From Smittia aterrima (lineage: Eukaryota > Arthropoda > Insecta > Diptera > Chironomidae), in assembly GCA_033063855.1 (NCBI GenBank), contig CP093831.1, positions 19,778,001-19,842,000 of the forward strand: a stretch of DNA of 64,000 bases, in the 5' to 3' direction. The notes beneath the pieces were generated by a model that was given only the letters and a program-made list of their open reading frames with translations, was not told the origin of the DNA and did no database searches. Shown here piece by piece: positions 46,201-57,700 of the stretch. Position 1 is the stretch's first letter; each line of letters opens with the position of its first letter. The translations under genes were made by a program, and so were the position numbers.

Positions 46201-47246
46201 CATTTGACATTAAATCATTGCATTGAAAAAGCTCTGGGTTAATACGATACTCCGAATATTTCATAAATGTGTTTCTTGGGATGGGTCACTTTATTAATAC
46301 TAACTATGTTGACTCAATTATTAACAATGATTAGACTTTTCCGTGAATTAGCCGAGACAGTCGCTAGGATACGTGGAATGTAATTTCACCCGAAGCCATT
46401 AGAGCGACTTTCCCATTGATATATCTATCTCTTTAGTCCAATCATGAATTTTCGATTCTAACAAATCAAACTTCACTTCAAGTTTTTCGATTTAAAATTT
46501 TCGAAAGAAATAAAAAAATTTACGTCAAAGCCTTCCGCACATCCCTTGGTCAACATCCGATTTTTTTTTCGGAAAGCATACAAAGTTGACATTTGCTCTC
46601 GAAACAATGTTTGTGGTTAGCAATAAAATAAAAATCCAATAAAGTTGTGTTGTCATGACGAGCAAAAGGCGTTTAATGAAAATTGGAGGAAACAAACGCG
46701 ATTAAGCGTCGCATAAAGTTGATAAATTACGTTATCGGAGAGAGAATATTTTCATGGCCCATAATAGAACGTTGCTAACGTTCATTGTTTCTCTTTTCGT
46801 CATTAGAACGAAGTTAAATGGGTAAACAGAATGGAAATTCCGTCCGTAGCCCTTTACGACCTTCATTGTTGATTTTATGGATATTGATGGCTTCGGTACA
46901 CAAGCAGCCTCCTTCTTCCACCGAAGAAAGAGGAAAGTTGATTGATTACAATGTTTTCGAAAGCGTTTACACTCTTTTATTACCTTTTAACATCGAATCG
47001 TGACAGCATCGAGACTTGGGTATCAAAACATGTACGGCTAAGGACTCCAAATACGCATAACGCTTTAGGGAAGGTCCACAAGTATCTCACGTTTTCGCCA
47101 TAAATTATGTTTGACGTTTAAGGAAAATGAAGAGGAAGACATTTGAAAGGAGATGAATTAGAAATTACTTTGAACAACACTTGAAAGGTTTAATTAACAT
47201 AAGATTACTTTCATTTCTTTGCAAAAAGGTGTAAAAATCCCTCGAG
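37242..47246. other. About 10 kb with no recognised coding gene upstream of the DH31-type receptor
   Basis: AT-rich DNA with only short open frames lacking family motifs. An ATG-initiated frame at 46818-47003 has a hydrophobic stretch (SLLILWILMAS) like a signal anchor. It lies just upstream of the receptor and could be a 5' exon, but no conserved motif supports it. The region may hold 5' UTR exons and enhancers of the receptor. I see no tRNA, array or mobile element that I can support. Confidence 0.45.
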
Positions 47247-50200
47247 ATGTCAAATGCGACGACGACCTCATCAACTCCCCCCGCCACCATCGATCCGAAT
47301 GTCGAGATGATCGAACAGCGTCGACTTGAGTGCACGGAAATGTTATTGAACTCGTCACTACCAAAATATGAACCAGGTTAGTCGAAGCTTTAAAAATTTA
47401 AATTAGAAAGCAACAAGTGCAATCAATATTAAATTCTAAATTTTAGGAAAATATTGCGTGGGACAGTTTGACGGTTGGAGTTGTTTCCTTGATACTCCAA
47501 TCAATACGATAGCAAAAGTCCATTGCCCGCCTATATTTGAGTTCGATGCGAGGAGTATGAATACGAAATTGAACTCAAATCGATGAGGAAATTGATTTTA
47601 CATTTTTGCCTACAGGATTTGCTCATAAAGCGTGTGAGAGTGACGGCAACTGGTTTCGACATCCTGACACGAATAAAACGTGGACAAACTACACAACGTG
47701 TATCGACGTCAACGACTATGAGGTGATAGGATCAATTTCCTTAGCTTTAGAAAGAAATTCTGAAGATTTCCTCTTCCTTTTACAGCTGCGAAAGCACGTG
47801 AACCTAATTTACGTGACCGGATATACAATTTCGCTGATAGCTATACTCTTATCGATTTCCATATTCTGCTACTTCAGGTGAGTGACATCAAGGAGCTCTC
47901 CATTTAATCGCTACATCCGAGTAAAGCATTTGCTTTCAATAATTAACGAATTCAGCTGTTGTCGATCGATTTGATTTATTCCCTTCTGATTTTGCTGACT
48001 CTCAACTCGATATTGTCGACTGAGAAAAACTCAAGCTTGGGTGAATTACATTATCATAAATATTTTTTTCGGTCCATAAAGCACGACACAAAACAACAAG
48101 AGCCCCGTGTCGAAGAGGGGAGAGAAAACTTTTTCAATTTCAGTTTCCCTTTTCTCACGAGCGGAAACAGATTTTGTTATTCCGGAAAATTTCAAAGAAA
48201 TATTTGCTTGGTGAGCGAGAAAAAAAACTGAGAATGATCTAAATTGGAAAAATATTTTTTCCTTACGTCGCCAAAGACTTCCGAATAAGCAATGATATTT
48301 GTTAATAATGAAATTTCCTGAAAAGCTCATGAAGGTTCTGACTTTTGATATAAGCTTGCATTTACTTTATTGAATAAAATATTTTCTTTGACTCAAAGAG
48401 TTGACCGGATATCAATAGAATATTTCTAAAAGATTTCTTCAATATAACCTGAACCTTCTTCAGTCGTTTCTTCTGTGTAGACTTCAGTTGTTGTCGTAGG
48501 CGCGGGAGTTGGCTCAGTTTCAGCTTGACATTCACCATAAACTTTTGAGAATTTGCCTCCAATATTGGTTGGGATTGAACCGATGCAGTTCTTGAAAATC
48601 AAAGGTGTCCCTTGTGTAATCGGTCTCAGGTTCGACTCAACAGTAATCGGCAAGTAAGCCGAATAGAATGGAAGATTGTTGACATTCTGGGTGGAAAGAG
48701 GATGTTAGCAATTAAAATTCACATCAATTGTAACTAAGAGGAAGACATTTACCGATTGAATGCAGTCAGAAATTGCTGTTCGTCCTGCTGGTGATGAAGT
48801 TTGCCCATTCAAGCATAAGTTTAATTGCTGTAGAATAAAATTTATGTTATCTCGAATGACACTCAACCAGGTACTTGTAGAAGGAATGACAACAACGATT
48901 CCACTCGTTCTCTCGTTTAAACAGAAAGCATATTGGCCTGTGATGGAATTGGAGTTCTGCTGTGCTTCTGTGACTAATTCGTTCAGACAAGTCGAGTAAT
49001 GACGAGCGAAATGTGTTCGTTGCAAATCGAGAATTTCATCTCGTTGTTCAGAGCCTTGAGAGAATAAGGAGTCAGTTGCGTTTGTGAATGACACGAGAAT
49101 CTCATCTCGCATGTCATCAAAAGACGTTTGAAAAAAAGTTAGATTGTAAACTTTTGCGACGATTACATTGTTGAAAGCCTGGATAAGCGGCAGTTGAACA
49201 TTTTCAAACTTTGAACGAACAATTGTGTCATCAAAATTTGCTCGAACTCGGCTAATAAATGTTGAAACACCAGACTCAGCAGCTTGGGAGTATATTGAAA
49301 CCGATGATAACAAATTGTTCCTAACTCGATTGTAATTGTTGACGAAATTGTTAAACGCTGTATTGCGTGATGTTGTGTCCCTCGAGAAGGAACGTGACAA
49401 AAGTTCATGAACAGAACCATGAGCTCCAACTAATCTTCCTACATCTCGTATGGCTGAGAGAAGTGTTATCAAATAATTGCGAATTGAACCGAGAGAAGAA
49501 GTCAACTGCTTGGCGGCTTCTTTGTCAATGAAATCGCTGATCAGCTCTGGTGTCAGCAACAGACTTGAGTTGGCTCTAATGCTTGAAATATCTCTTGTGA
49601 CACTCTCCGCAGACGCGAGAACGTTTTTTGACTCAGCAAGAACTCTGACAAGCGACGTCCGAATGGCGGAAGTCAGAGAAGGATTTGAAATATCTTCAAA
49701 GCCCCTCAACGGACCCGTTGAATTCAACAAAACATTTAAAGTGGTTTCGTAATTAACGAAGGCGTTTCTGATTCTGGAAATGTGCCAAGCTTCATTGTTT
49801 GATCGACTGGCTGCTGTGTATGAAATTTCGTTGAAAAACGTAACCGGCGAGTTTCTCATTTGACTGGCTATTATATTCAATCCACCAATTGCGGTTCTCG
49901 TTTTTTCATCATATTGAATTAAGTTTGAGCGTGTAGCAGCCGATGCAATCGCAAGAGTAATTGCGTTAATTTCATAAGATTTATCGTACACTTCATAGCC
50001 GAATTGCAAGTCTGTGTCCAAACTCCAAAAGGCTGTTGACTCCTGATGAGAGAAAATCTTTAATCCCACACAGTTGAAACATTTTAAAACTATTTTCATA
50101 CAAATACATTCGCGGCGACGAAAAGGAGAACTAAAATAAATTTGAACATTTTTCACAAGTGATCAAAACCTTATGAAACATCTTCATTTCACTTCTGTCT

Positions 50201-53200
50201 TTTATACGTATCGCAAACTTATAATCTTATCAACACACTTCAAGTGTTTGAAAATCACTCAAGACTTCAAATATTTGTTTAATATTTTATCATTAAATTG
50301 CTATCGGAAGGTGAATTTCTAAAAAATCACAAACTTAGACTTGAACATTTTTCCGGTGAACAAGAATAAATATTTTCTGATAAGAGCGATTTGTTTACAC
50401 ATGAGCTTTGATGGAAAAGAAGCTTTTCAAGAGCTTTAAGCGACTTAAGCATTTTTGAGGGAAAAATCCAATCCCTTCCGTCGTTTCCCTCATTATCATG
50501 ACTCATGACTCTCTGACATATGATGCTGTGTGTGGATAAACATTTCTTTCTTTTCAGCTTGGGTCTCCACTGAATTATGATTTTGATGAATATTTCGTCA
50601 ACAACATGAGCGCGCGGCGTTAAACCCAAAATATGACTGATTTGGGTTTGTTGTGACAAGTTTTAGGAGTCATTATTTCGAGAGATAAATATTTTGGTAA
50701 ACGAGTGCGGCTTGGATACAAAAGTCATAAATCAACTGGAACATTAATGTGGCTTGTAGAGCATTCTGTTCAATTTCCCTCTATTAGTTCAGGATACGCT
50801 CTCAATTCTCTTTTGAAATCAATTTGATTGCGATGCTGATGAAGATGAAATTCAGAAACGTTGAGTGATAAGTTCTTTGAAACGTGTTTAATATAAAACG
50901 ACAATGACACCAGCAGCTCGAAGCGTTCATCCATGCTCAGAAGCGCATTTCATTCCAAGATGGATTTTCTATGGAAACTTTTAATCATCCTCGAGGGTGT
51001 CGAATGTTCATCAGCTGTAAACGAGATCTATTCGCATTGTTGAATAATTTAGAGTCTCTTTGTCATTTGAATGCTCAACTCAGTGACTCAAATTCGTTCT
51101 TTTTCCTTTTACAGATCTCTCAAATGTGCTAGGATTACGCTCCATATGAATCTTTTTGCATCCTTTGCAGCGAACAACTTTCTTTGGCTGATTTGGTATC
51201 ATGTTATACTCGACACAAATATACTCGAAGGCAAGGAACAGGTAAATGGACTTTGTTATTCATTCCATTGCAAAGATCTCTGCAGCGATTTTTCATTCTT
51301 AGCTTGATGAATGAGAAACTATAACGAAATAATAAAAGCTGACATGAAACGCGTCGCATGGAAGAGCAACGGGTCATGCTATCACACATTCGTGCAACAG
51401 GAAGTTGATCAGCATATTTTCATAATTTAAGTGTAGATTATGCAGGCGCCATGTCATGTTCTCATCAACTGAAGTAGCGAAAAGCTTTAAACATTCTGAG
51501 CTTTAATCCGAAGTCATGGAAATATCTCAAGTTCTTTGTTACTTAACTAGCCAATATTTCCCGCAAAACGAAAACAAAAATTAATGGAATTCAAAAGTTT
51601 ATCGTATGTGCACACTCGGAATTCCAATGCGGTTAATTAAAAGTAATTCACTGATGCTCGGAAAAGTTCGCTTCGCTCAGCAGGTTAACATGCTTTAATA
51701 ATACACAAGTTGTATTATTATTTTAATTATCCCTGCTCAGTTTGTTATTTTTAGCCCAGAAGGTGGATCTGGGAAAATTCAAATCCAATCATTTACTGAC
51801 AGCGCTGACATGTGATGTAGTTCAAAAAGATTGTATAAGTAAAAAGATAAAAGTCACAAAGCTTGAACTCTGTGCTATTTGATAGAGAAAAAACTTATCT
51901 AAGAATTTCTAAACTTTTAAAACATTCGAAAAGTTCAGTTTCACATCAAAAAACCTAATCAAACTTTACCTTCCCTTTGAATGAATCCCATAAATATAAT
52001 CGTTTCTAATCAACCGTATTTTGAGAGAAATCGTCCTTGATATTACTAAAATCGATTGTTCAGCTCCCGAAGGCGATCACAAATTAATGGGTTCACACAG
52101 GTTGCCAATTACCTTAACGACAGAAAAGTTTATTTAAGATCGTGAAGCTTCTCTAGGCTTTAACGTTCAATCTTAGCGAAAGATTATATTATGAAAAAGT
52201 TTTCATCATTGTCGTCTTTCTTCTTTTGCAGTTGCCTTGCGTCATGTTACACTTAATTTTACATTACTTCCTACTCACAAATTACGCGTGGATGCTCTGT
52301 GAGGGGTTCTACCTCCATACAGTTCTCGTCTCCGCGTTTATTTCTGAGCAAAAGCTGGTAAAATGGCTAATAGCTTTAGGATGGAGCGCTCCTGCACTCT
52401 TTCTAATACTTTACGGAATTTTGCGAGGTTATTTCAGCGAGGATCACGACCGGATATTGTGAGTCTTGATGAGGTTGAGATAATCTGTGGTAATAACAAT
52501 TATTAAACTTTCAGATGCTGGATGAACGAGAGTCCGTACACGAACGTTCTCGTCGCACCCGTCTGCTTATCGATGCTACTTAATCTTCTCTTCCTTTGCA
52601 ATATTGTGAGAGTTGTTCTGCTAAAGCTTCGAGCACCAGCATCGATGTCCAATGGTCCGGGAAGTGGTCCATCTCGAAACATTCTGCAAGCATTTCGGTA
52701 AACTTTTGTCATTCATGCAAAACTTCCGCTCTGCTTTTATTGCAATTGGATTTTTCCCAAGCGCTTTGAGTTAATCGAAGCGAGGTATTTTTTTACCGCA
52801 GAGATCATTTACTCGATTGAGTTTTTCATTTCTTTTAACTGAGTTTTTATTCGAATATCTTTAGAGCAACTCTGCTCCTGGTTCCTTTGCTCGGATTGCA
52901 ATACATTCTAACGCCGTTTCGACCTGGCAAAAATCATCCGATGGAAGCGACGTATGAAAGTAAAAGAAATAATAAAGCAGGAGTCATTTCAGTTTGAAAC
53001 ATTTTATGCTTTCCCATTTCAGTTATCTCTGCATTCACGGCATCATTTCAGGTGAGTGGCGTTTTTATTTCGCATCAAAAATCTCGTTTTGTTCTTTTGA
53101 TTTTTCATTTGCAAATTTGAGTAATAAAACCTGAAACGAATCTATTCATGACAGGGCCTTTGTGTTGCGACTCTTTTCTGTTTCTGCAACGGGGAGGTCA

Positions 53201-54482
53201 TGGCACAAGTTAAGAGGCGGTGGCGGGTTGTTTTTTTTCGACCCCGGGCAAACAGCTACACGGCAACTCAAGTTTCGGTAAGATTTTCATGTTTGTTGCC
53301 TTTGTTTTGTTGCTTTATTTTCTGTTTTGTGCTTGAGACTGAGGAATTCTGCTGAAACGGGAAGCTTCCGCGAAAAAAGCAACTTTAAGTCTTGACTGAG
53401 GTTGAAAAGAGTCTTCACGCTATTTCTTTGTGTTTACATGTTTTGAGGCGAAGTTTCGTTCCAAAAATAAGTCACATCAAAATATTCTTTAAAATGATTT
53501 AAGAGCTTTTGACTAAAACGAACAAATTGGATATTATAATTGGGTTAGTATGGGAGAAGCAACCCTCATTTGTTTTAAAAGTGATTTTCTTTCTTTTCTT
53601 TAGATGAAAGTAATTTACGAACAAAACCAAAAGTCAAAAGCTTTTGTCTTGCTCATGCAATTGATGTGACCTAGTTTTTTAAATCTCCCCATGTTCTACA
53701 AAAAATTCCCGTAATGCAAAACAATTGCTTCCCTTTACAATGTTGCTTCCACACCGTTCGCTCCCGTTTCGCTTGTTTTTGGAACAACAACATTGTTCCC
53801 AGTTATCATTATGAGTTTTAATTAAATTTCCCATTCGTTATGATCTCTCTGTTCGCCGCATTTTCAGTTCTCCTGCACATGATATGAATTATTCCTGAGC
53901 CAACTTATTCACCTTTTGTTTATTTCTTTCTTCACTTCCTCTAGACTTTTATTACTTAGAGCACATCATAAAGTTCCACTTCACTCGAATAATTACTTTT
54001 TGCTGTAAACACACTCGGAATGGAATGTAAATTATAATTTTAAGGCTTCTTAATGTGAATAAATCAAAAGAGTTGTATGGTAAATGTTAAAGTGAGTTCT
54101 GCGCTTTCATTCCGCCCGAAATAAAATGTTACCTGTTTTTGTTTTCATAAAGGAAAAGCGTGTTGCTCTGTTTATGAGTTGTTCGTATATTTGAGGTTGA
54201 AAGGTTTGGGCTTGCGAACGATTTCCGAATTTATAGCACGCCTTTCTATCGCCATCACATATAGTTGTGTTTACACACGAGTTGTTCGTACACGAAACCT
54301 GACCAGCTACATATGCCAACGTTTGTTGTGCGGAAGTTTTTACAGAATGAAGTCTCTCTTGTTAAAAATGAAATGGCTTTATAGTTTGTAGTCGCTTTTA
54401 ACTGAATTCTTTGATAATCCAGCCAGTACGATTGCAGTTTATAAGGCACGGACCACACGCTGCTGGAGAGGACAAAGTATGA
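47247..54482 (+). CDS. Class B1 GPCR of the calcitonin/DH31-receptor type
   Basis: Eleven exons: 47247-47376, 47447-47554, 47616-47722, 47786-47877, 51115-51241, 52232-52458, 52515-52697, 52865-52959, 53023-53051, 53155-53277 and 54438-54482. They total 421 residues. The hormone-binding ectodomain has conserved cysteines in CVGQFDGWSCF, KVHCPP, HKACESDGNWF and NYTTC, with N-glycosylation sites. Seven transmembrane segments begin near residue 120. Class B hallmarks include LCEGFYLHTVLVSAF, LLNLLFLCNIVRVVLLKLRA, FRATLLLVPLLGLQYILTPF and LFCFCNGEV. The end is GEDKV, as in fly Dh31-R relatives. DH31 receptors raise cAMP in Malpighian tubules and clock neurons. Dh31-R and its relative hector are not separated here. 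The start follows an in-frame stop; an extra 5' exon joining at CTCGAG remains possible. Confidence 0.9.
48426..50149 (-). CDS. Secreted protein of unknown function nested in a receptor intron
   Basis: Exons 50149-50102, 50042-48753 and 48686-48426 give 532 residues. The first exon is a clean signal peptide (MFKFILVLLFVAANVF). The mature part is helical and low in cysteine until about residues 365-450, where four cysteines lie in CLNELV, FCLNERT, LCLNGQ and DCIQS. This spacing recalls the insect TsetseEP/DUF725 domain, though I am not sure of it. The C-terminus is rich in Thr, Pro and Glu (TPAPTTTTEVYTEETTEEG), mucin-like. It lies entirely inside the intron between exons 4 and 5 of the DH31-type receptor, on the opposite strand, with its own 5' flank. 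The function is unknown. Confidence 0.8.
50150..51114. other. Remaining part of the large receptor intron, promoter side of the nested gene
   Basis: About 1 kb of intron upstream of the antisense nested gene and ending at the receptor's fifth-exon acceptor. It must carry the nested gene's promoter. No other gene is visible. Confidence 0.45.
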
Positions 54483-54764
54483 CAGAAAGACCGTTCCCAT
54501 CGAAATGGGAAGAAGCCGGATCCGCACATCTTGATAAATTGTAATGAGCAAGAGAAGCTTTGGGCCAGTGAGAACATCGACATGAAAGTCTATAATGATC
54601 ATACAGTGTCGACAACAACGACACTCAACAGCAGATATGATCCAATGACGTCTTTGGCTACGTCTCCAACCCCATCGTACAATTTAGAGAATGGCACGAA
54701 GGCAACGATCAACTCAAATAATTTAATAAATAAGTTGAATGAAAGTGATAAACTTATTACCTGA
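54483..54764 (+). other. In-frame extension after the receptor UGA: probable stop-codon readthrough
   Basis: Beyond the UGA at 54480-54482, the same frame stays open for 93 codons to a second UGA at 54762-54764. It begins QKDRSHRNGKKPDPH and continues with EKLWASENIDMKVYNDHTV and a Ser/Thr-rich stretch (YDPMTSLATSPTPS). The composition is hydrophilic and protein-like, as expected for a GPCR cytoplasmic tail, and unlike the flanking DNA. The stop context is UGA C, the leaky context common among fly readthrough genes. The frame starts without an ATG, so it is not a separate gene. An alternative last-exon splice is the main competing explanation. Confidence 0.65.
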
Positions 54765-57700
54765 ATGACTCGAACGATGGCAGAAGATAAAAGTTTGCTA
54801 CTTCCAAAACCAAGCAGACAAGAGTAGATTTAAGTTCCTAAATGCAAATGAGATGCTCTGGTTAATTTTAAGGAAATTAATTAATGCTAATAATCATTAA
54901 GTTTCATAGTTGAGTTTCCACCGAATCCTGGCATTTTTCTCAAGCCATCCGAGTCGTTTAGCTACAATTTACAATTGAAAGCCTTCAGCATTGAGTGTTC
55001 ACATTTTCATCGTCGACTTTAAGCTGCTCATGCTAATTTTACATCTTAAGTCTCGAGAATGTTGAAGTCGTTTCAAAGGATAATAAATCATTTTCGTTAA
55101 TTGACGCTTTTCTATACCAAATGCGAACAAATGAAGAAGCAAATGCTTCATGTCGTTGCTCATCCCCTAGTCGATTAAATACTGAGATGGGAATTTATTA
55201 TGTTGTACAGGTGGCTGCACGACGGCGGCTCCTTCACGAAAATTTATTAAAACGCAAAAATTCTTCTTGTGGCTTGTGTTTCCCCCACAATCATTTATCA
55301 ACTTTATTCTCGCTTATTGGAAGATTTATCATAATTTTCTTGAATATTTAATTGGGTAATGTTCGTGAATTATGTCTTTGCAACATCAGAATATTTTTTC
55401 AAGAGAGTGCGACTAACTTGCGGAACGTCTCCTGTCTAAATTAAAACTGATGAATCAAGCTTTACGTTGAATTCATTTCACAAAGTGTTTTCAAGGTCTG
55501 CTTACCTTTCTTGTTCATGCTATATATAAACTTTTTGACGATTCGACTCAATGAAACTCAGTCGTTTGAAGTTGAATAGGAGCTATCAAGTTTCGATGAT
55601 CTATTTGATTTCAAGATTTTTTCCATCAAACTTCAGTCAATGATACTCGACATAAAAATATTTTCAATTAAGAGATTTTAAAGATTTCTTCAAGGAATTT
55701 TTGATTTCTTTGGAAGCTCAAATGAAAGAATTGGAAAATACAAATAAAAATTGAGTATAAACCTTTCGAGTTCGACACTCCTTCATTCTTTACGGCTCAA
55801 TGCCAAAGCACTCATGCAAAGCTTTTGCGGAAAAGTTTGAAACTCTTTTTTTTTCTTTCAAGAAAAAGTTAAGCCGAGCGTGTAAATAATTTTATTTTCA
55901 TTGAGTCTCATGCCCATTCAACATTTCTATGCAGATCTACAACACTTAGGAATAAATCCCGCATAATTCAAGAAGAGCTTTCGCTTGTTAAAGCTCAGTC
56001 TGCTTCGAATTTCAAACAATTTCTCGTTTCAACTCACAACAATTTCACCGCTTTTAACTCGTGTCATTATCCTTGAACCACAAGCTCCTTCTTCAAATGG
56101 ATACAAGAACTTGATGATAAGATTTGTTGAGGCAGAAGAAAATAATTTCTGCGATGTTAATAAAATTTATGTGATTGTGTGTTAATTTCTGATAAAGTTT
56201 TTAGGAGACTTTTTGAAGCTTTGTCATTGAAAGATTCGCCTGTGTTAATTGGTGGTGGTTGATGAGATGCCATCACGAACTAAGCAAGTGTAATTGATTG
56301 ACATCGCAATTATCATCATGTAATTAGTGAAGCCTTAAGCAAATGATTTTGTATTGAATTTAACAAAACGAGTTTAATGTTTCGACATAAAATGTCCTAC
56401 AGAATGTAAATTATCGAGTCTGCCCTATTTTCTGAACTAAACACTTTAAATAATTCAAGTGAAATGCTGAAATAAAATGTTGATAAGTGTAAGTGTGTCG
56501 TCTTTTCGATTCGTTTACTTGCCAAGTTTCAGGAAAATTACAATATCGAGCGATTGCCTTAAGGATTCATGATTCATCGACTATTCGACGTAATCGCTTG
56601 GTTTTCAACATTTCCATCGCTTTTTCATGCAATATTTACTGCATTATCGCACGATATTTCTGGATAACTTACATTGTACAATAAATGGAATTTAAATATT
56701 AAAATCCTGCTGGAGTTTCTTCAACTGTTCTGTCAATCGCAGTCACGGTTTTTTCCCCATTTAGATGGCTTTTCATCAGCAACACTCAACTGAAGTCGCA
56801 ATAAAATTGAATTAATACTCCGGCCCGTTAACACTTTTTGTTGAAAGCGGAATGTCGCTTTAGCATGATTTTTACGATGGAATTTGCTTAACACCATAAA
56901 AATGGCAAAGCCTTAAGTTAGTAACTTACCCTTTGCCACAACAATTTGAAGAGAAATAAAAATTCGCGTTAGCACATTGTGCGATTGCAATAAATCTGTA
57001 ATTGATGAGGAAAGCTCGCTTGTATAAATTATCTTCTTAATTTACCCATCGCAACAGCTGTTGAACAACTTGAATCCCACTTGGCTGTTCTGATTGCCTC
57101 CTTTATTTTAATGAAAACTGTTCTCTGAAAATGCAATTAAATTGTCTGTAAGTAATTCTGTTCACGACAAACGAAAATCAAGTAAGTAGGAACATAAGTC
57201 CGAGATTTCATCAAAAGTTATTTATAAGATTCTTTCGTCGTCGCCTGAGACTCGCCTACGAAGCATTAACACTTCCCATTAATTCAAGCGATGCAACGTC
57301 TGTTAAGAGATATTTAAGTTATTTAAATTGTCGAAATCTTTTTCCAACAGAGAAAGATGAAAGCTGATACAAGAACACACTTCGTGCAGAAGATTGTTGA
57401 GGGATTTGAAATTACTCTCGGCTTGAATCGAGATCCTTTTTGCAGCAGCGAGACGGATTTTCACAGTGAACTCTCTCTTGTTAGAACATTTGAATCTTTT
57501 TAATACTTCAACACATCTCACGGACCTTTTCGTATCAATCATCCTTAAAAGCATTTCCCTCCCGTTTTGTTTGCGAAGAAGCAATTTCGTCTGCTTGCCT
57601 TTCAAGTCTTTCATCAAAAATGCGAGTGAGTATGTTTGTATCAAAATCGAGAGCAATGCCATCGAGACAAGAATAGATAAGACGAGAGAATTCTCACTAA

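Noticed and set aside
46818..47003. Short ATG frame with a hydrophobic stretch upstream of the DH31-type receptor, as a signal-peptide exon
   Set aside because: There is no convincing phase-consistent donor and acceptor to the receptor's first recognised exon, which has its own ATG just after an in-frame stop. It is kept only as a remark.
57303..57662. 119-codon minus-strand open frame
   Set aside because: The composition looks random, no domain is recognisable, and nothing around it suggests a gene. A frame of this length is expected by chance in about 6 kb of gene-free DNA.
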